Positions 25,759 to 34,635 of a stretch of DNA of 64,000 nucleotides are shown here, one piece after another. The stretch lies in assembly GCA_035946735.1 (NCBI GenBank), contig DASYYZ010000157.1, positions 1-64,000 on the forward strand, in the 5' to 3' direction. The translations under genes were made by a program, and so were the position numbers. Numbering within the stretch: position 1 is the stretch's first letter; every line of letters begins with the position of its first letter. The notes below the pieces were generated by a model, which did no database searches, was not told where the DNA came from, and saw only the letters and a program-made list of their open reading frames with translations. Origin of the DNA: Gp13-AA77 sp035946735 (GTDB lineage: Bacteria; Acidobacteriota; Terriglobia; UBA7540).

Positions 25759-28032
25759 TTACAGCCGGACCACAAGCGGCGTCCCGCCGAACTCAACCTG
25801 CTTTACCCGGGATTCGCCAGCGACTCTTAGGTCCAGCCTGCGGCTTGAAATTTCCCGACGCCCTGGTCCTTCCGCCAGACTCAGCGTCAGCTCGCGATTG
25901 CTGTTGCGCCAACGCAAGCGCAGGCGCGTGAACTGACCGCGCTCGTGTTCGAAGCTGACGCCGTCATCTTCGTAAAGAGCAAACTGGCCATCGGCTCCGG
26001 GATGGATCGTGAATTGAAGCGGCTCGTCGCGAACCTCGGCGGAGTACTGGCGCACTGGTCCTGTCGGTATGACCGCTCCCGCACGGACGTAGAGCGGCAG
26101 TGTTCCGAGATCGACGGGCCGGGTCACGGCGCGTCCGCCCTCGACTTCCTCGGCGGTCCAGAAGTCCCGCCAGAGTCCGGGCGGCAGGTAGACCTCGCGC
26201 GTCGTAGCGCCTTTTTCGGTCACCGGCGCCACCAGCATGTCGCGGCCCCATAGATACTCGTCACGGCGCTCTACTGCGCGGGAGTCATCCGGATAGTGCA
26301 ACCAGAGCGCGCGCATAATTGGCAGACCGGTATCGTGTGATTCGCGCACGACGCTGTAGGTGTAAGGCATCAGGCGGGACCGCAATTCGAGATACTTACG
26401 GCAGATCGGTTCGATCTCTGGATTGTGCAATTCTTTCGGATCGGGCAAGCCCGCCTTGCCATGATAGTTGGTCAGTTCCGTCGGACCGTAATCGCCGGTG
26501 TTCCACTGCCAGGGGAGTCGCAGCTTCCAGGTGCGGCCATGCGACCGAAACAGGGGACAGAAGGCGCTGAACTGAAACCATCGGGCGTAGAGCTCGGCGG
26601 TGAGTTCCGGAGTAGTCACAAATCCGCCTGTGTCGGTGCCCCACAGAGGAATGCCGCTCAGTCCGGTGTTAATGCCGACCGCGATCTGCGCGCGCAGGAC
26701 CTCCCAGGTGGAGTCGATGTCGCCGGACCACAACCAGCCGTAGCGTTGCAGGCCCGCGTAACCGTTGCGATGTAGAGCGTAGGGACGCTCGGCTGGACGT
26801 TGGAGCTGCGGTCCTTCCCAGTACATGCGATTGCGCACCAAGCATGCGATGGGACCAAGCGCGTCGCCTTCGTCAGGCCACCAGCCACCCACGCCAAGCC
26901 GGAAAACGTCAAGGTGTTTCTGCCAGTAGCGCGCGGCGTCGGTTTCGTCGGCCGCCGAGGATCCTGTGTCGTCGGCCCGGCCGTGTAGTCCAATGGGAGG
27001 ATTCACGACGTGCAACACCACCTTAAAGTTCTCGTGTCGCAATTCCTCGATCATCGGACCGGGATCGGGGAACGCCGTCTTGTTAAAGGTGAACGACCCG
27101 TGGCCGGTGTTCCATCCGGACGGGCAGAAGCCTGTGCCGAGATAGATCAGTGTGTCGCAAGGCAGTTGCTTCTCCCGAAACGTGCGCGCCTCCTCCATCA
27201 CTTCTTCGCGGCTCGCGAGCGTGCGATGAGACTGTTGGTAGCCGAGCGTCCAAAGTGGCGGCAGGTGCGGGTAGCCGGTGAGTTCCGCGTACTCTTTCAT
27301 GATCTGAGCGGGACTTGGCGCGGCTACCAGAAAGATGTCGAGAGGCAGGGGACTGCTCGTAGCGTCACACTCGAAGTGCCCCAATCCCGAGGTTGTTAGC
27401 TTTCCGGACAAATCGAAACTGCCGCGTGGAGAATTGAAGAACAGCGCCCAACCCGACGTACTGACAATCCACGGAATCGGTAGACGCGCCCCGTTCACCG
27501 CAAGATCGCGAACCTCCTCGCCGTTGCGCATGGAATACGTCTGTCCGCCGCGCTCAAACTGCGGTCCGCCCTCACCCAGTCCGAAGATCTTGCCGTTAAG
27601 AAAAAAAAGGACCGATCCGTTCTCAAGATCGATCGTGAGCCCTTGAACCGTTTTCGTCGTGCGCGCGACCAGCACGAGGGTGCGGTCCGACCGCGAAACC
27701 TCGACTCGCAGGTTGCCGCAAGAGATGCTCTGCGGCGCGGTGCCCGGACGCCACGTTCGTGCGCTGCGCAGGCGCGCCGCTGGCTCGGGCCAATGATCGC
27801 GCGGGAAAACGATACTCTCTTCCACGGGTATGGCCGCGCCATATTCGATGGGCAGCAGACTGATGCGCAGAGTGGCGTCGCTGACCGGCGTGAGCACGAG
27901 TTCTGCGTCGCGACCGGCCATTCGAATCGGCTCTCCCTGACTTGATTCGGACGCGACCGCCGGCAGGGCGCTGCCGAGCAGAGCGCCGGCTCCGGCTACG
28001 CCCAGGCGCTGGAGAGCGTCCCGGCGTCGCAT
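25759..28032 (-). CDS. Tat-exported GH31 family alpha-glucosidase/xylosidase-like hydrolase
   Basis: From ATG 28032 the protein (757 aa) starts MRRRDALQRLGVAGAGALLG, a twin-arginine signal. An in-frame GTG at 28062 would add ten residues but falls inside a 7-bp repeat run. GH31 features: an N-terminal beta-sandwich, the (beta/alpha)8 barrel with WWPDEGD carrying the nucleophile Asp, SGDIDSTWEVLRAQI with the acid/base Asp, and SGIPLWGTDTGGF. C-terminal beta domains contain DMLVAPVTEKGATTREVYLP. It should cleave alpha-glycosidic bonds (glucose or xylose) in the periplasm. It is the last gene of a three-gene minus-strand hydrolase operon. Confidence 0.9.
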   Translation of the reverse strand: MRRRDALQRLGVAGAGALLGSALPAVASESSQGEPIRMAGRDAELVLTPVSDATLRISLLPIEYGAAIPVEESIVFPRDHWPEPAARLRSARTWRPGTAPQSISCGNLRVEVSRSDRTLVLVARTTKTVQGLTIDLENGSVLFFLNGKIFGLGEGGPQFERGGQTYSMRNGEEVRDLAVNGARLPIPWIVSTSGWALFFNSPRGSFDLSGKLTTSGLGHFECDATSSPLPLDIFLVAAPSPAQIMKEYAELTGYPHLPPLWTLGYQQSHRTLASREEVMEEARTFREKQLPCDTLIYLGTGFCPSGWNTGHGSFTFNKTAFPDPGPMIEELRHENFKVVLHVVNPPIGLHGRADDTGSSAADETDAARYWQKHLDVFRLGVGGWWPDEGDALGPIACLVRNRMYWEGPQLQRPAERPYALHRNGYAGLQRYGWLWSGDIDSTWEVLRAQIAVGINTGLSGIPLWGTDTGGFVTTPELTAELYARWFQFSAFCPLFRSHGRTWKLRLPWQWNTGDYGPTELTNYHGKAGLPDPKELHNPEIEPICRKYLELRSRLMPYTYSVVRESHDTGLPIMRALWLHYPDDSRAVERRDEYLWGRDMLVAPVTEKGATTREVYLPPGLWRDFWTAEEVEGGRAVTRPVDLGTLPLYVRAGAVIPTGPVRQYSAEVRDEPLQFTIHPGADGQFALYEDDGVSFEHERGQFTRLRLRWRNSNRELTLSLAEGPGRREISSRRLDLRVAGESRVKQVEFGGTPLVVRL

Positions 28033-28049
28033 GCGACCAGGAGCTGGCT

Positions 28050-28070
28050 TGTCACTCGTCACTTGTCACT
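28050..28070 (-). repeat. three 7-bp repeats at the start of the GH31 gene
   Basis: Minus-strand units AGTGACA, AGTGACG and AGTGACA. The 22 bases at 28054-28075 are identical (inverted orientation) to 53113-53134 in a permease spacer. Confidence 0.75.
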
Positions 28071-28075
28071 CATCA

Positions 28076-29881
28076 TCATCTTTGATTCTTGGCCTGCGCG
28101 ATGACCTGCGCCATCAGGTCACGGTGGCGATCGAAAGTATCGTCCACCACGGTGATGGTGGGAATGGTCAGCGACGCGCCCGGACGCCGCTCCACTGAAA
28201 ACTTGCTGAAGCCGGACTCGTGTACGCCGCTCGACCCGCGTCCGGGCGCAGGCCGGCTGAGATGCTCGAAGGCGCGACAATACTTCTCGAACCCGCCCGG
28301 ATAGGCGTGCTCTGAAAACACATGGTACAGCGGGATGAAAGCCATAAGAGCGTCGTAGTGCATCTCGCCGCAGCAGAGCACACCGGGATACTTCTGATGA
28401 AGATCAGCTACCAGGCGCTGTGTGCCCTCGTGCGTGTCGGCCTTAGTGTTGTTCTCCCAACCGCCCACGATATCGAGGAAGTACGCGTCCACGCGGTAGC
28501 GGTCAATCATTTGGGCGATGCGCCCCGCGAGCCACTCGCGCCAGGAGTCGACCCCCAGGTTCATATATGGACTCCAGCCCTCCATGTGACGGTCGTTGTC
28601 CCAATCCACCCAGTTCAGGTTGAACGCGTCACCGTCGATCTGCGCCACGGTCGCGTCGGCGACTTTGGGGAACATCGGCAACAGACGATTGACGGAATTC
28701 GTCCCGAACATCGGCATGAAATGAAAACCCATCTTCTGGCCTTCTTCAATCAGGTTGCGGAATGCTGCCTCGCCGCCGAGACGGGAGTCCACCTCGTACA
28801 GTGGATAATTCCAGTAATAACGGCCGTCCCAGGCCGGAAGAAACACCAGCACCTGTTCAGGCGGAATCTGCGTCCTCACCCAGCGCAAGGTGTCGAGCAT
28901 CTTGGCGAAGGTATTGAAGACATAACCTGTCCAATGCATGCCGTGAAGCGACACCGCCAGTGACACCTTGCGGAACCACGCCGGCACATCCCGGCGGGTG
29001 TTCCAGTCCGGCACGCCGAAGGCACGCTCCAAATGCTCGAAATGCGGACCAAACGCAGCTTCCGCGGTGGACGTGCGGCCCGCACGCCAAACGGGCGTCT
29101 CAATACGCGGGCTACGCTGCCAGCCCGCCTGCTCGAACACCATCTCCACGCGATAGCCCTTTTCGCCGGGCTGCAGGTAGAAGCGGTGCGCGCGCACCTG
29201 GTTCGCGAGCGCGGAAAGAAAGAAGTATTCACTCGCGCCGGACTGGATGACAGCGAGGGGCGTATTGAAGCCGCGGGCAGTGAATAGCGACCCGCCGCCG
29301 AACGGATAGCCGAGCAGGATCTCGTTGTCCTTCGGATCGAAGAATCCGCCGCCGCCCGCCGAGATCTTGCCCCGCGGCACTCCACGAACAATGGCCGCCA
29401 CCGATTTGATGGCTTGCTGCATTTCGGCCGTGGCGGACCACTCCACGAACGAGCCGCGGCGGCGGAGTTTCGCGCGCAACTCGCCGGGGGCCTTCTCCTG
29501 CCCGCCCGCCCACACGAGTTGCGAGCAGTGAAGCTCGAGGCCATCGCCGGTTTGTGCCACCGCGATCGAAGCGGGGTCGAAAGCATAGGTGTTCTCAAAG
29601 GTGTAAAGGCGGAATGAAATCTGGAGGCCTTCGAATTCCACCGAGGGTTCGGGGAAATCGAAGCTGAATTTCATGAAGCTCTCGCCGCGAGGCGGCACGT
29701 AGACACCGTCCGTGGAAACCAGCGGCAGGATGCCGCCGGAAGAGGCGGCGGCTTGCGCGGACAGAGACTCAGATGACGGCGCCGGATGGCTGGAAGGGCT
29801 GTCGGAGGGCTGAACGAGCCGGCCCACACTGACCACGGCAGCAGTCTTCAACAGGTCCCGGCGCGTGATGTTCTCAACCAC
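28076..29881 (-). CDS. Tat-exported TIM-barrel glycoside-hydrolase-like protein (DUF6259-like)
   Basis: The 601-residue product begins with a twin-arginine signal, MVENITRRDLLKTAAVVSVG. It uses a GTG at 29881 with a closely spaced GAGGA. The first half is beta-rich (KISAGGGGFFDPKDNEILLG), the second half looks like a (beta/alpha)8 barrel: EQVLVFLPAWDGRYYWNYPL, FNLNWVDWDND and YRVDAYFLDIVGGW. The last segment places an Asp at the end of a strand as GH31/GH36-like nucleophiles do, but the family has no firm activity that I can name. It lies in the operon with GH127 upstream (57 bases) and GH31 downstream, so a periplasmic glycan-processing role is likely. Confidence 0.7.
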   Translation of the reverse strand: MVENITRRDLLKTAAVVSVGRLVQPSDSPSSHPAPSSESLSAQAAASSGGILPLVSTDGVYVPPRGESFMKFSFDFPEPSVEFEGLQISFRLYTFENTYAFDPASIAVAQTGDGLELHCSQLVWAGGQEKAPGELRAKLRRRGSFVEWSATAEMQQAIKSVAAIVRGVPRGKISAGGGGFFDPKDNEILLGYPFGGGSLFTARGFNTPLAVIQSGASEYFFLSALANQVRAHRFYLQPGEKGYRVEMVFEQAGWQRSPRIETPVWRAGRTSTAEAAFGPHFEHLERAFGVPDWNTRRDVPAWFRKVSLAVSLHGMHWTGYVFNTFAKMLDTLRWVRTQIPPEQVLVFLPAWDGRYYWNYPLYEVDSRLGGEAAFRNLIEEGQKMGFHFMPMFGTNSVNRLLPMFPKVADATVAQIDGDAFNLNWVDWDNDRHMEGWSPYMNLGVDSWREWLAGRIAQMIDRYRVDAYFLDIVGGWENNTKADTHEGTQRLVADLHQKYPGVLCCGEMHYDALMAFIPLYHVFSEHAYPGGFEKYCRAFEHLSRPAPGRGSSGVHESGFSKFSVERRPGASLTIPTITVVDDTFDRHRDLMAQVIAQAKNQR

Positions 29882-29938
29882 CCGTCCTCAATTGGAGTTT
29901 CGCGATGTTGTATTTGTTCCAATAAACTGCCAGGTCTG

Positions 29939-31921
29939 TCAGCTAGCCGTTGTCTTCCAGTAGACGGCGTAGCGCTGCCCGGAAACTCTGTAGAGCGGCA
30001 CAAGCGCGGTGGGAGCCGCTTGACCCGTCGTGTTGAACGTGAGCGCAGCACCGGACGCGGGTTCCAGCCAGCCCACCGGATCTTTGGCGCTCGATGCGAT
30101 GGCCGGCACCGGAATCGGCTGGCCTGTAGGCGCGGTGTCATAACCCGGGTGTTGGATGGCATGATCCAGGCCTTGATCGCCGAGGCGCCCTGCAAGCACC
30201 AGCGGTCCGTACATGATCGCTTGCAGCGTGGGATCGTCCGGCATGGCATGAATGTGCAAACTCATGGGTAGGCTTAGGTCGATGCGGTCGCCGTCCTTCC
30301 ACGTCCGCGTTACCATGAGGTAGCTCGATGGACTCGCGAAGACCGGCACGGCTTCACCGTTGATCTTCAGGCTCCCACCGCGCGTGGCCCAATACGGTAC
30401 GCGAAGGTTCACAGCCATCTCCACGGGTTTCGCGGCTCGCGCCGTGATGGTGGTGCCTTCCTGCTCCGGGAAGCGTGTTTCCTGCCGCAGCTTGATTCCT
30501 TTCTCCGGCCAATTCAGCTCCGAAGCGATGAACAGGTTCACGTACACGCCGCGGTCGTCGTGGAAATAGATGCTGTCGGCAAATTTCGCGAACTCCTCGG
30601 CCCCGGTTCCCGTGCAGCACCAAAACGAATCGAGGGACGAGTTGTAGTACTTCCAGTATCCCGAACCGAGCGGCAGGAAGTAGCTCTTCAGGCCCTCGTC
30701 ATCCTGGGTTCCCAGACGATGGTTCCACAGCACGCGCTCGTAGTAATCCATGGCTCCCGGATCTCGCGTCCAGCCGAAGATGTGACGCGTGAGCTTCAGC
30801 ATGTTGTAAGCGCAGCAGCACTCCTCGGTGTATTCGCCGAGCTCGCTCGCGAGCTTTCCCGGATCGGTGCGCCAGAATTCTTCGTTACTCGTGCCGCCGG
30901 TGCAGTAGGCGCGGTCCCTGGTGACGGTGTTCCAGAAGAACGCCGCAATCTCGTGGTAGCGTCGATCGCTCGTCAACTCGTAGCGGCGGGCGGCGCTGAT
31001 GGCCTGCGGGATGTGAGTATTGGCGTGGATGCCCTTGAGCTCGTCGCGATGATCGGCGAGCGGATCGAAGAAAATGTTCTTCTCGAAGCGGCTGGCGAGG
31101 TGCAGATATTGGCCCTTGCCTGTGACAGCGTAAAGATTGCAGAGCGCTTCGTTCATGCCGCCGAACTCGGTCTGCAGAATGCGCTGCATCTTGTCGTCGC
31201 TGATGCTTTCGGTCCAGTGGCTCACCCAGCCGGCCATGTTCTCGGCCACCTGCAAAGCCTGATCGTTGCCGCAGTACAGATACATGTCGAGGTGGCCCGC
31301 CATGATCTTGTGATAGGTGTAGTAGGGAGCCCACACGCGGCGCTCCTCGCGCAGCCGGTCAAACTCCTCCACGGGGAAGGCGCTCAGAAAGCCGTCCTGG
31401 TTTTTCTCCTGGCATTTCGCGAGTTCGCTTACCAGTTCATTGCCGCGGGCCTTGATCCCGTCGTCGCCGGTCGCGGCATATGCGAGCGCGAGCGCCGAAA
31501 GCACATGGCCGCCCGCAAAGTGGCCGCGCAGCTCGCAGTCGGGTTTCTCCCATCCGCCGAGCGGCTCGGCCTGCGACGCGATGCCCGAGGTCACCCGGAA
31601 TGTGTGCAGGAGTCGGTCGGAGGGCAGAGAGAGCAACCACTTGTTATTCACTTCCATCGCCTGCTTGAAGGGACCGTCGAGCAGCCGGACCTGCTCCATC
31701 GGGAACGGCTCTACTTCCCAGACTACGCGTTCCCGGCCGGCGATCTTCACCCCGCGATTCCGGCGGCCCTGGCCTTCAGGCGCTGCCTTGGCGCGCAGCG
31801 TATCGATCATGGGATCCTGCGCCGCGGCGCTCACCGCAATCCGCGGCATGAGCGAAGCACCGACCGCCGTGGCGGCAGCGGTGACAAAGTTTCTGCGACT
31901 CAGGCGTTGGTTGATGGACAT
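29939..31921 (-). CDS. Tat-exported GH127 beta-L-arabinofuranosidase-like enzyme
   Basis: The ATG at 31921 follows GAGGAGGA. The 660-residue protein starts with MSINQRLSRRNFVTAAATAV, a twin-arginine signal. Catalytic-domain motifs are TSNEEFWRTDPGKLASELG, EECCCAYNMLKLTRHIFGWT and FWCCTGTGAEEFAKFADSIY, giving the Glu and Cys residues that in characterised GH127 enzymes coordinate zinc, one Cys being the nucleophile. A beta-sandwich follows (VNLRVPYWATRGGSLKING). It is the first gene of the hydrolase operon. It is clearly a different subgroup from the GH127 protein at 14332, since the spacing around the CC motifs differs. Tandem GTATAC-like sites lie 75-95 bases upstream. Confidence 0.92.
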   Translation of the reverse strand: MSINQRLSRRNFVTAAATAVGASLMPRIAVSAAAQDPMIDTLRAKAAPEGQGRRNRGVKIAGRERVVWEVEPFPMEQVRLLDGPFKQAMEVNNKWLLSLPSDRLLHTFRVTSGIASQAEPLGGWEKPDCELRGHFAGGHVLSALALAYAATGDDGIKARGNELVSELAKCQEKNQDGFLSAFPVEEFDRLREERRVWAPYYTYHKIMAGHLDMYLYCGNDQALQVAENMAGWVSHWTESISDDKMQRILQTEFGGMNEALCNLYAVTGKGQYLHLASRFEKNIFFDPLADHRDELKGIHANTHIPQAISAARRYELTSDRRYHEIAAFFWNTVTRDRAYCTGGTSNEEFWRTDPGKLASELGEYTEECCCAYNMLKLTRHIFGWTRDPGAMDYYERVLWNHRLGTQDDEGLKSYFLPLGSGYWKYYNSSLDSFWCCTGTGAEEFAKFADSIYFHDDRGVYVNLFIASELNWPEKGIKLRQETRFPEQEGTTITARAAKPVEMAVNLRVPYWATRGGSLKINGEAVPVFASPSSYLMVTRTWKDGDRIDLSLPMSLHIHAMPDDPTLQAIMYGPLVLAGRLGDQGLDHAIQHPGYDTAPTGQPIPVPAIASSAKDPVGWLEPASGAALTFNTTGQAAPTALVPLYRVSGQRYAVYWKTTAS

Positions 31922-31994
31922 TGATGTCCTCCTCATCTGCCGTTGGTGAGCGACGCGTGCAAGACTGCGCTCGTGTGTGGCGCACTCGCCCGGA

Positions 31995-32016
31995 TTGCAT
32001 ACACGATCGTATACGG
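31995..32016. promoter_or_regulatory. two tandem GTATAC-type sites upstream of the hydrolase operon
   Basis: TTGCATACAC (31995-32004) and TCGTATACGG (32007-32016) are centred 12 bases apart, about one helical turn. They lie 75-95 bases before the GH127 start and resemble the site before the TonB receptor. Binding of the GntR protein encoded at 16406 is inferred only. Confidence 0.35.
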
Positions 32017-32070
32017 AACGACCTTTATCGCAGCGCCTCCCGCAATGTCAAGTCGAGGAGCAGGCGGAAA

Positions 32071-33888
32071 CTAGCGTGCCTTCAACCGCGGAAACGACTT
32101 CGGCACGATTCCCGCGGCCTCTTTCACCGCGATGATCTGATCGGCATCGATCTTGTCGAGCTTGGTCACTGCGCCGCTCGGCCACCGAATTTCAATCGAG
32201 TCAACTCGAGTCTTGTTTTCCAGGCCAAAGTGCAAGCGCGGGTCCTGCGCCGACTGGTAACTCATCCCGCCTTTGCGTTGATCGTATTGAACGAGGTCTC
32301 CGGCCGTCACCTTCACCCGAGCGCCCACAGCGTCGCGATTCGATTTAGCGCCCACCAGCAGAATCTCGATCCAGTGGCCGTGCTCGCTGACCGCGCGCGC
32401 CGCGGCCGCGGAGTTGCGAAGAAGCTGCGGGGTCCCGCCATTGTTGTTCACCAGGATGTCCAGGCGGCCGTCGTTATCGAAGTCTCCCACTGCTGCGCCG
32501 CGACTCACTCGAGGCGCACTGAAGTCGGCTCCCAGGCGGCCGCTCACATTCTCAAACACCCCGCGCCCGCGGTTGCGGAACATCAGCTTCGGCTCTGCAT
32601 AGTGGGTATCAGCATGGACAAGTTCGATGTTGTCGAGAATATGTCCGTTGGCCATGAAGATGTCGCGCGCGCCGTCGTTGTCGTAGTCCATGAAGCGCGT
32701 CCCAAAGCCGCTCAGGTGAAAAGTGGCGTAGCCGAGCTTGGCGGCAAAGGTGGCGTCATCGAAGGAGCCGTTTCCGTTGTTGCGGTAGAAGCGCGCCTGC
32801 TCGAAATCAAGATGGGTTACCACCAGATCGAGATGTCCACGGCCCGTGGCGTCCCCCGCGTCAGCGCCCATTCCGGCTTCGGGCTTGCCCTCACCGCTCA
32901 CTGCAACGCCGGCCAGGTACCCAACCTCGCGAAAAGTCCCGTCGCGGTTGTTGCGGAACAGGAAATTTTCCATCGAGTCGTTGGCGATAAAAATGTCCTG
33001 CCAGCCGTCGTCATCGTAATCAAACGTCACCACGCCGAGGCCGTTGCCGGGCTTCGCGCCCACGCCGGACGCTTTGCTCACGTCAGTGAACGTTCCGTCA
33101 CCGTTGTTGTGATAGAGCGTGGGAGTCTGGCCGTGATAGACGTCAGGGTGGCAGTAGCCGCGATAACCCGGTTTGTGCTCTCCGCACCAGACGTTATTCT
33201 CGGGCGACCAGTCCACGTAATTCGCGATCACCAGATCGAGCCGGCCGTCGTTGTCGTAATCGAACCAGGCTGCGCTCGATCCCCATTTGCCTTCGTTGGC
33301 CACGCCAGCCTTGGTTGTGACGTCCGCGAACGTGCCATCGCCGTTGTTATGATAGAGGACCGAGCGGTTCCAGCCGAGAACGTACAGATCGGGAAATCCG
33401 TCGTTGTTGTAGTCGCCGACGGCCACGCCCATGCCGAACAGTCCCTCGGCGCCCACGCCCGCTTTTTCCGTCACGTCCGTAAAGGTTCCATCGCCATTGT
33501 TGCGATATAGCGCGCTGCGCAGAGGCTGTGGGGGCGTGTAGAGCCGCGTGGCGGCGCCGTTGACGAGATAGAGATCGAGCAGGCCGTCCTGATCAAAATC
33601 GATCCAGCCGCAACCGGCTCCCATGGTCTCGATGAGGTATTTTTCAGCCGAGGCAGCATTGCCATGCCGGAAAGTGATGCCGGCCGGACCGGCCACATCC
33701 ACGAAGGTGATGTCCTCGGAGGCAGTGGAGCTGGCGGCGGCGCGCGAAACCGCGGTCGATCGGCATGACAGGTGGCCGTTTTGGACGAACGAGTCCAGCA
33801 GTGTTCGAAGCGGCGGAGCGGCCGCTATCGAGGTTGCCATCGATGCGACGGTCTTCAGCCAACGGCGCCGGCCAACGTGATGATCCAT
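32071..33888 (-). CDS. CRTAC1-like FG-GAP/VCBS repeat protein with ASPIC/UnbV domain
   Basis: The 605-residue exported protein has a leader, then FVDVAGPAGITFRHGN, and a series of calcium-binding FG-GAP/VCBS blades: IDFDQDGLLDLYLVNG, GDYNNDGFPDLYVLG, FDYDNDGRLDLVIANY, FDYDDDGWQDIFIAND and GDFDNDGRLDILVNNN. The end is an ASPIC/UnbV domain (GARVKVTAGDLVQYDQ, SIEIRWPSGAVTKLD). It should fold as a beta-propeller outside the cytoplasm. Such proteins are abundant in acidobacteria and planctomycetes; adhesion or carbohydrate binding is suspected but not shown. It is transcribed in the same direction as the hydrolase operon but is separated by the operator-like region. Confidence 0.9.
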   Translation of the reverse strand: MDHHVGRRRWLKTVASMATSIAAAPPLRTLLDSFVQNGHLSCRSTAVSRAAASSTASEDITFVDVAGPAGITFRHGNAASAEKYLIETMGAGCGWIDFDQDGLLDLYLVNGAATRLYTPPQPLRSALYRNNGDGTFTDVTEKAGVGAEGLFGMGVAVGDYNNDGFPDLYVLGWNRSVLYHNNGDGTFADVTTKAGVANEGKWGSSAAWFDYDNDGRLDLVIANYVDWSPENNVWCGEHKPGYRGYCHPDVYHGQTPTLYHNNGDGTFTDVSKASGVGAKPGNGLGVVTFDYDDDGWQDIFIANDSMENFLFRNNRDGTFREVGYLAGVAVSGEGKPEAGMGADAGDATGRGHLDLVVTHLDFEQARFYRNNGNGSFDDATFAAKLGYATFHLSGFGTRFMDYDNDGARDIFMANGHILDNIELVHADTHYAEPKLMFRNRGRGVFENVSGRLGADFSAPRVSRGAAVGDFDNDGRLDILVNNNGGTPQLLRNSAAAARAVSEHGHWIEILLVGAKSNRDAVGARVKVTAGDLVQYDQRKGGMSYQSAQDPRLHFGLENKTRVDSIEIRWPSGAVTKLDKIDADQIIAVKEAAGIVPKSFPRLKAR

Positions 33889-34080
33889 TCTCGATCCCGC
33901 AGCGGCGACTCGGAGGCGACCGCCAAGGCATTGAACAGTCTTCTATATCGCATCACATCCGCCAGATGCCCCTTTTCAGCGTCCTGGTGGTGGCTAATGC
34001 CAATTCGCCGAGGCTGAGAATTGAAAGCCGCCGTGACCAGAGAGCGCTACCGCGCTGAACGCCGGCCGCCCGGCATGCGC

Positions 34081-34551
34081 CTACAGATGGCAATGCGCGA
34101 GGCCGCTCTTCTCGAGATACTGCTGGTGGTAGTCTTCGGCTTCCCAGAACTCGACCGCCGGCACAATCTGGGTGACGATGGGCCGCTGATAGGCGTGCGA
34201 CTCCTCCAGCTTCCGCTTGGACGCGGCCGCGGCTGCCTCCTGGGCTGGGCTGTGGTAGAAAATGGCAGAGCGATACTGCGTGCCCACGTCCGGTCCCTGC
34301 CGGTTCAACGTGGTGGGATCGTGGTTCTCCCAGAAGACTTTCAGCAGTTCCTCGTACGAGACTTTGTCCTGATCGTAGGTCACTTCCACGGCCTCGGCGT
34401 GACCCGTGCGGTCGGAGCAGACTTGCTTGTAGGTGGGATGGCTGAGGCCGCCTCCCGTGTAGCCCACACGAGTAGCCGTGACGCCCGGAAGGCTGCGGAA
34501 GGTTGCCTCCACACCCCAGAAGCAGCCGGCGGCAAAAGTCGCTTTCTCCAT
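34081..34551 (-). CDS. msrA: peptide methionine sulfoxide reductase MsrA
   Basis: The chosen ATG (34551) follows GGGAGAG and gives 156 residues starting MEKATFAAGCFWGVEATF. GCFWG is the MsrA active-site motif with the catalytic Cys; GYTGG, HAEAVEVTYD and FWENHDPTTLNRQGPDVGTQ are further signatures. It reduces methionine-S-sulfoxide in proteins. The C-terminus ends LAHCHL, offering a possible recycling Cys. No leader is present in this start, so it is cytoplasmic; a longer in-frame start to 34608 has no signal features. It is a monocistronic gene of normal length. Confidence 0.95.
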   Translation of the reverse strand: MEKATFAAGCFWGVEATFRSLPGVTATRVGYTGGGLSHPTYKQVCSDRTGHAEAVEVTYDQDKVSYEELLKVFWENHDPTTLNRQGPDVGTQYRSAIFYHSPAQEAAAAASKRKLEESHAYQRPIVTQIVPAVEFWEAEDYHQQYLEKSGLAHCHL

Positions 34552-34635
34552 GTTCTCTCCCTTCAAGTTTGCGGCACGATTATCCCGGTCGGGCTGGCGC
34601 CGTGTCAATCGATCCTCTGACCGGCCGTTGGGCGT

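Noticed and set aside
30560..33510. Two long plus-strand frames (454 and 529 codons)
   Set aside because: They are antisense to the GH127 and CRTAC1-like genes, with no motifs of their own.
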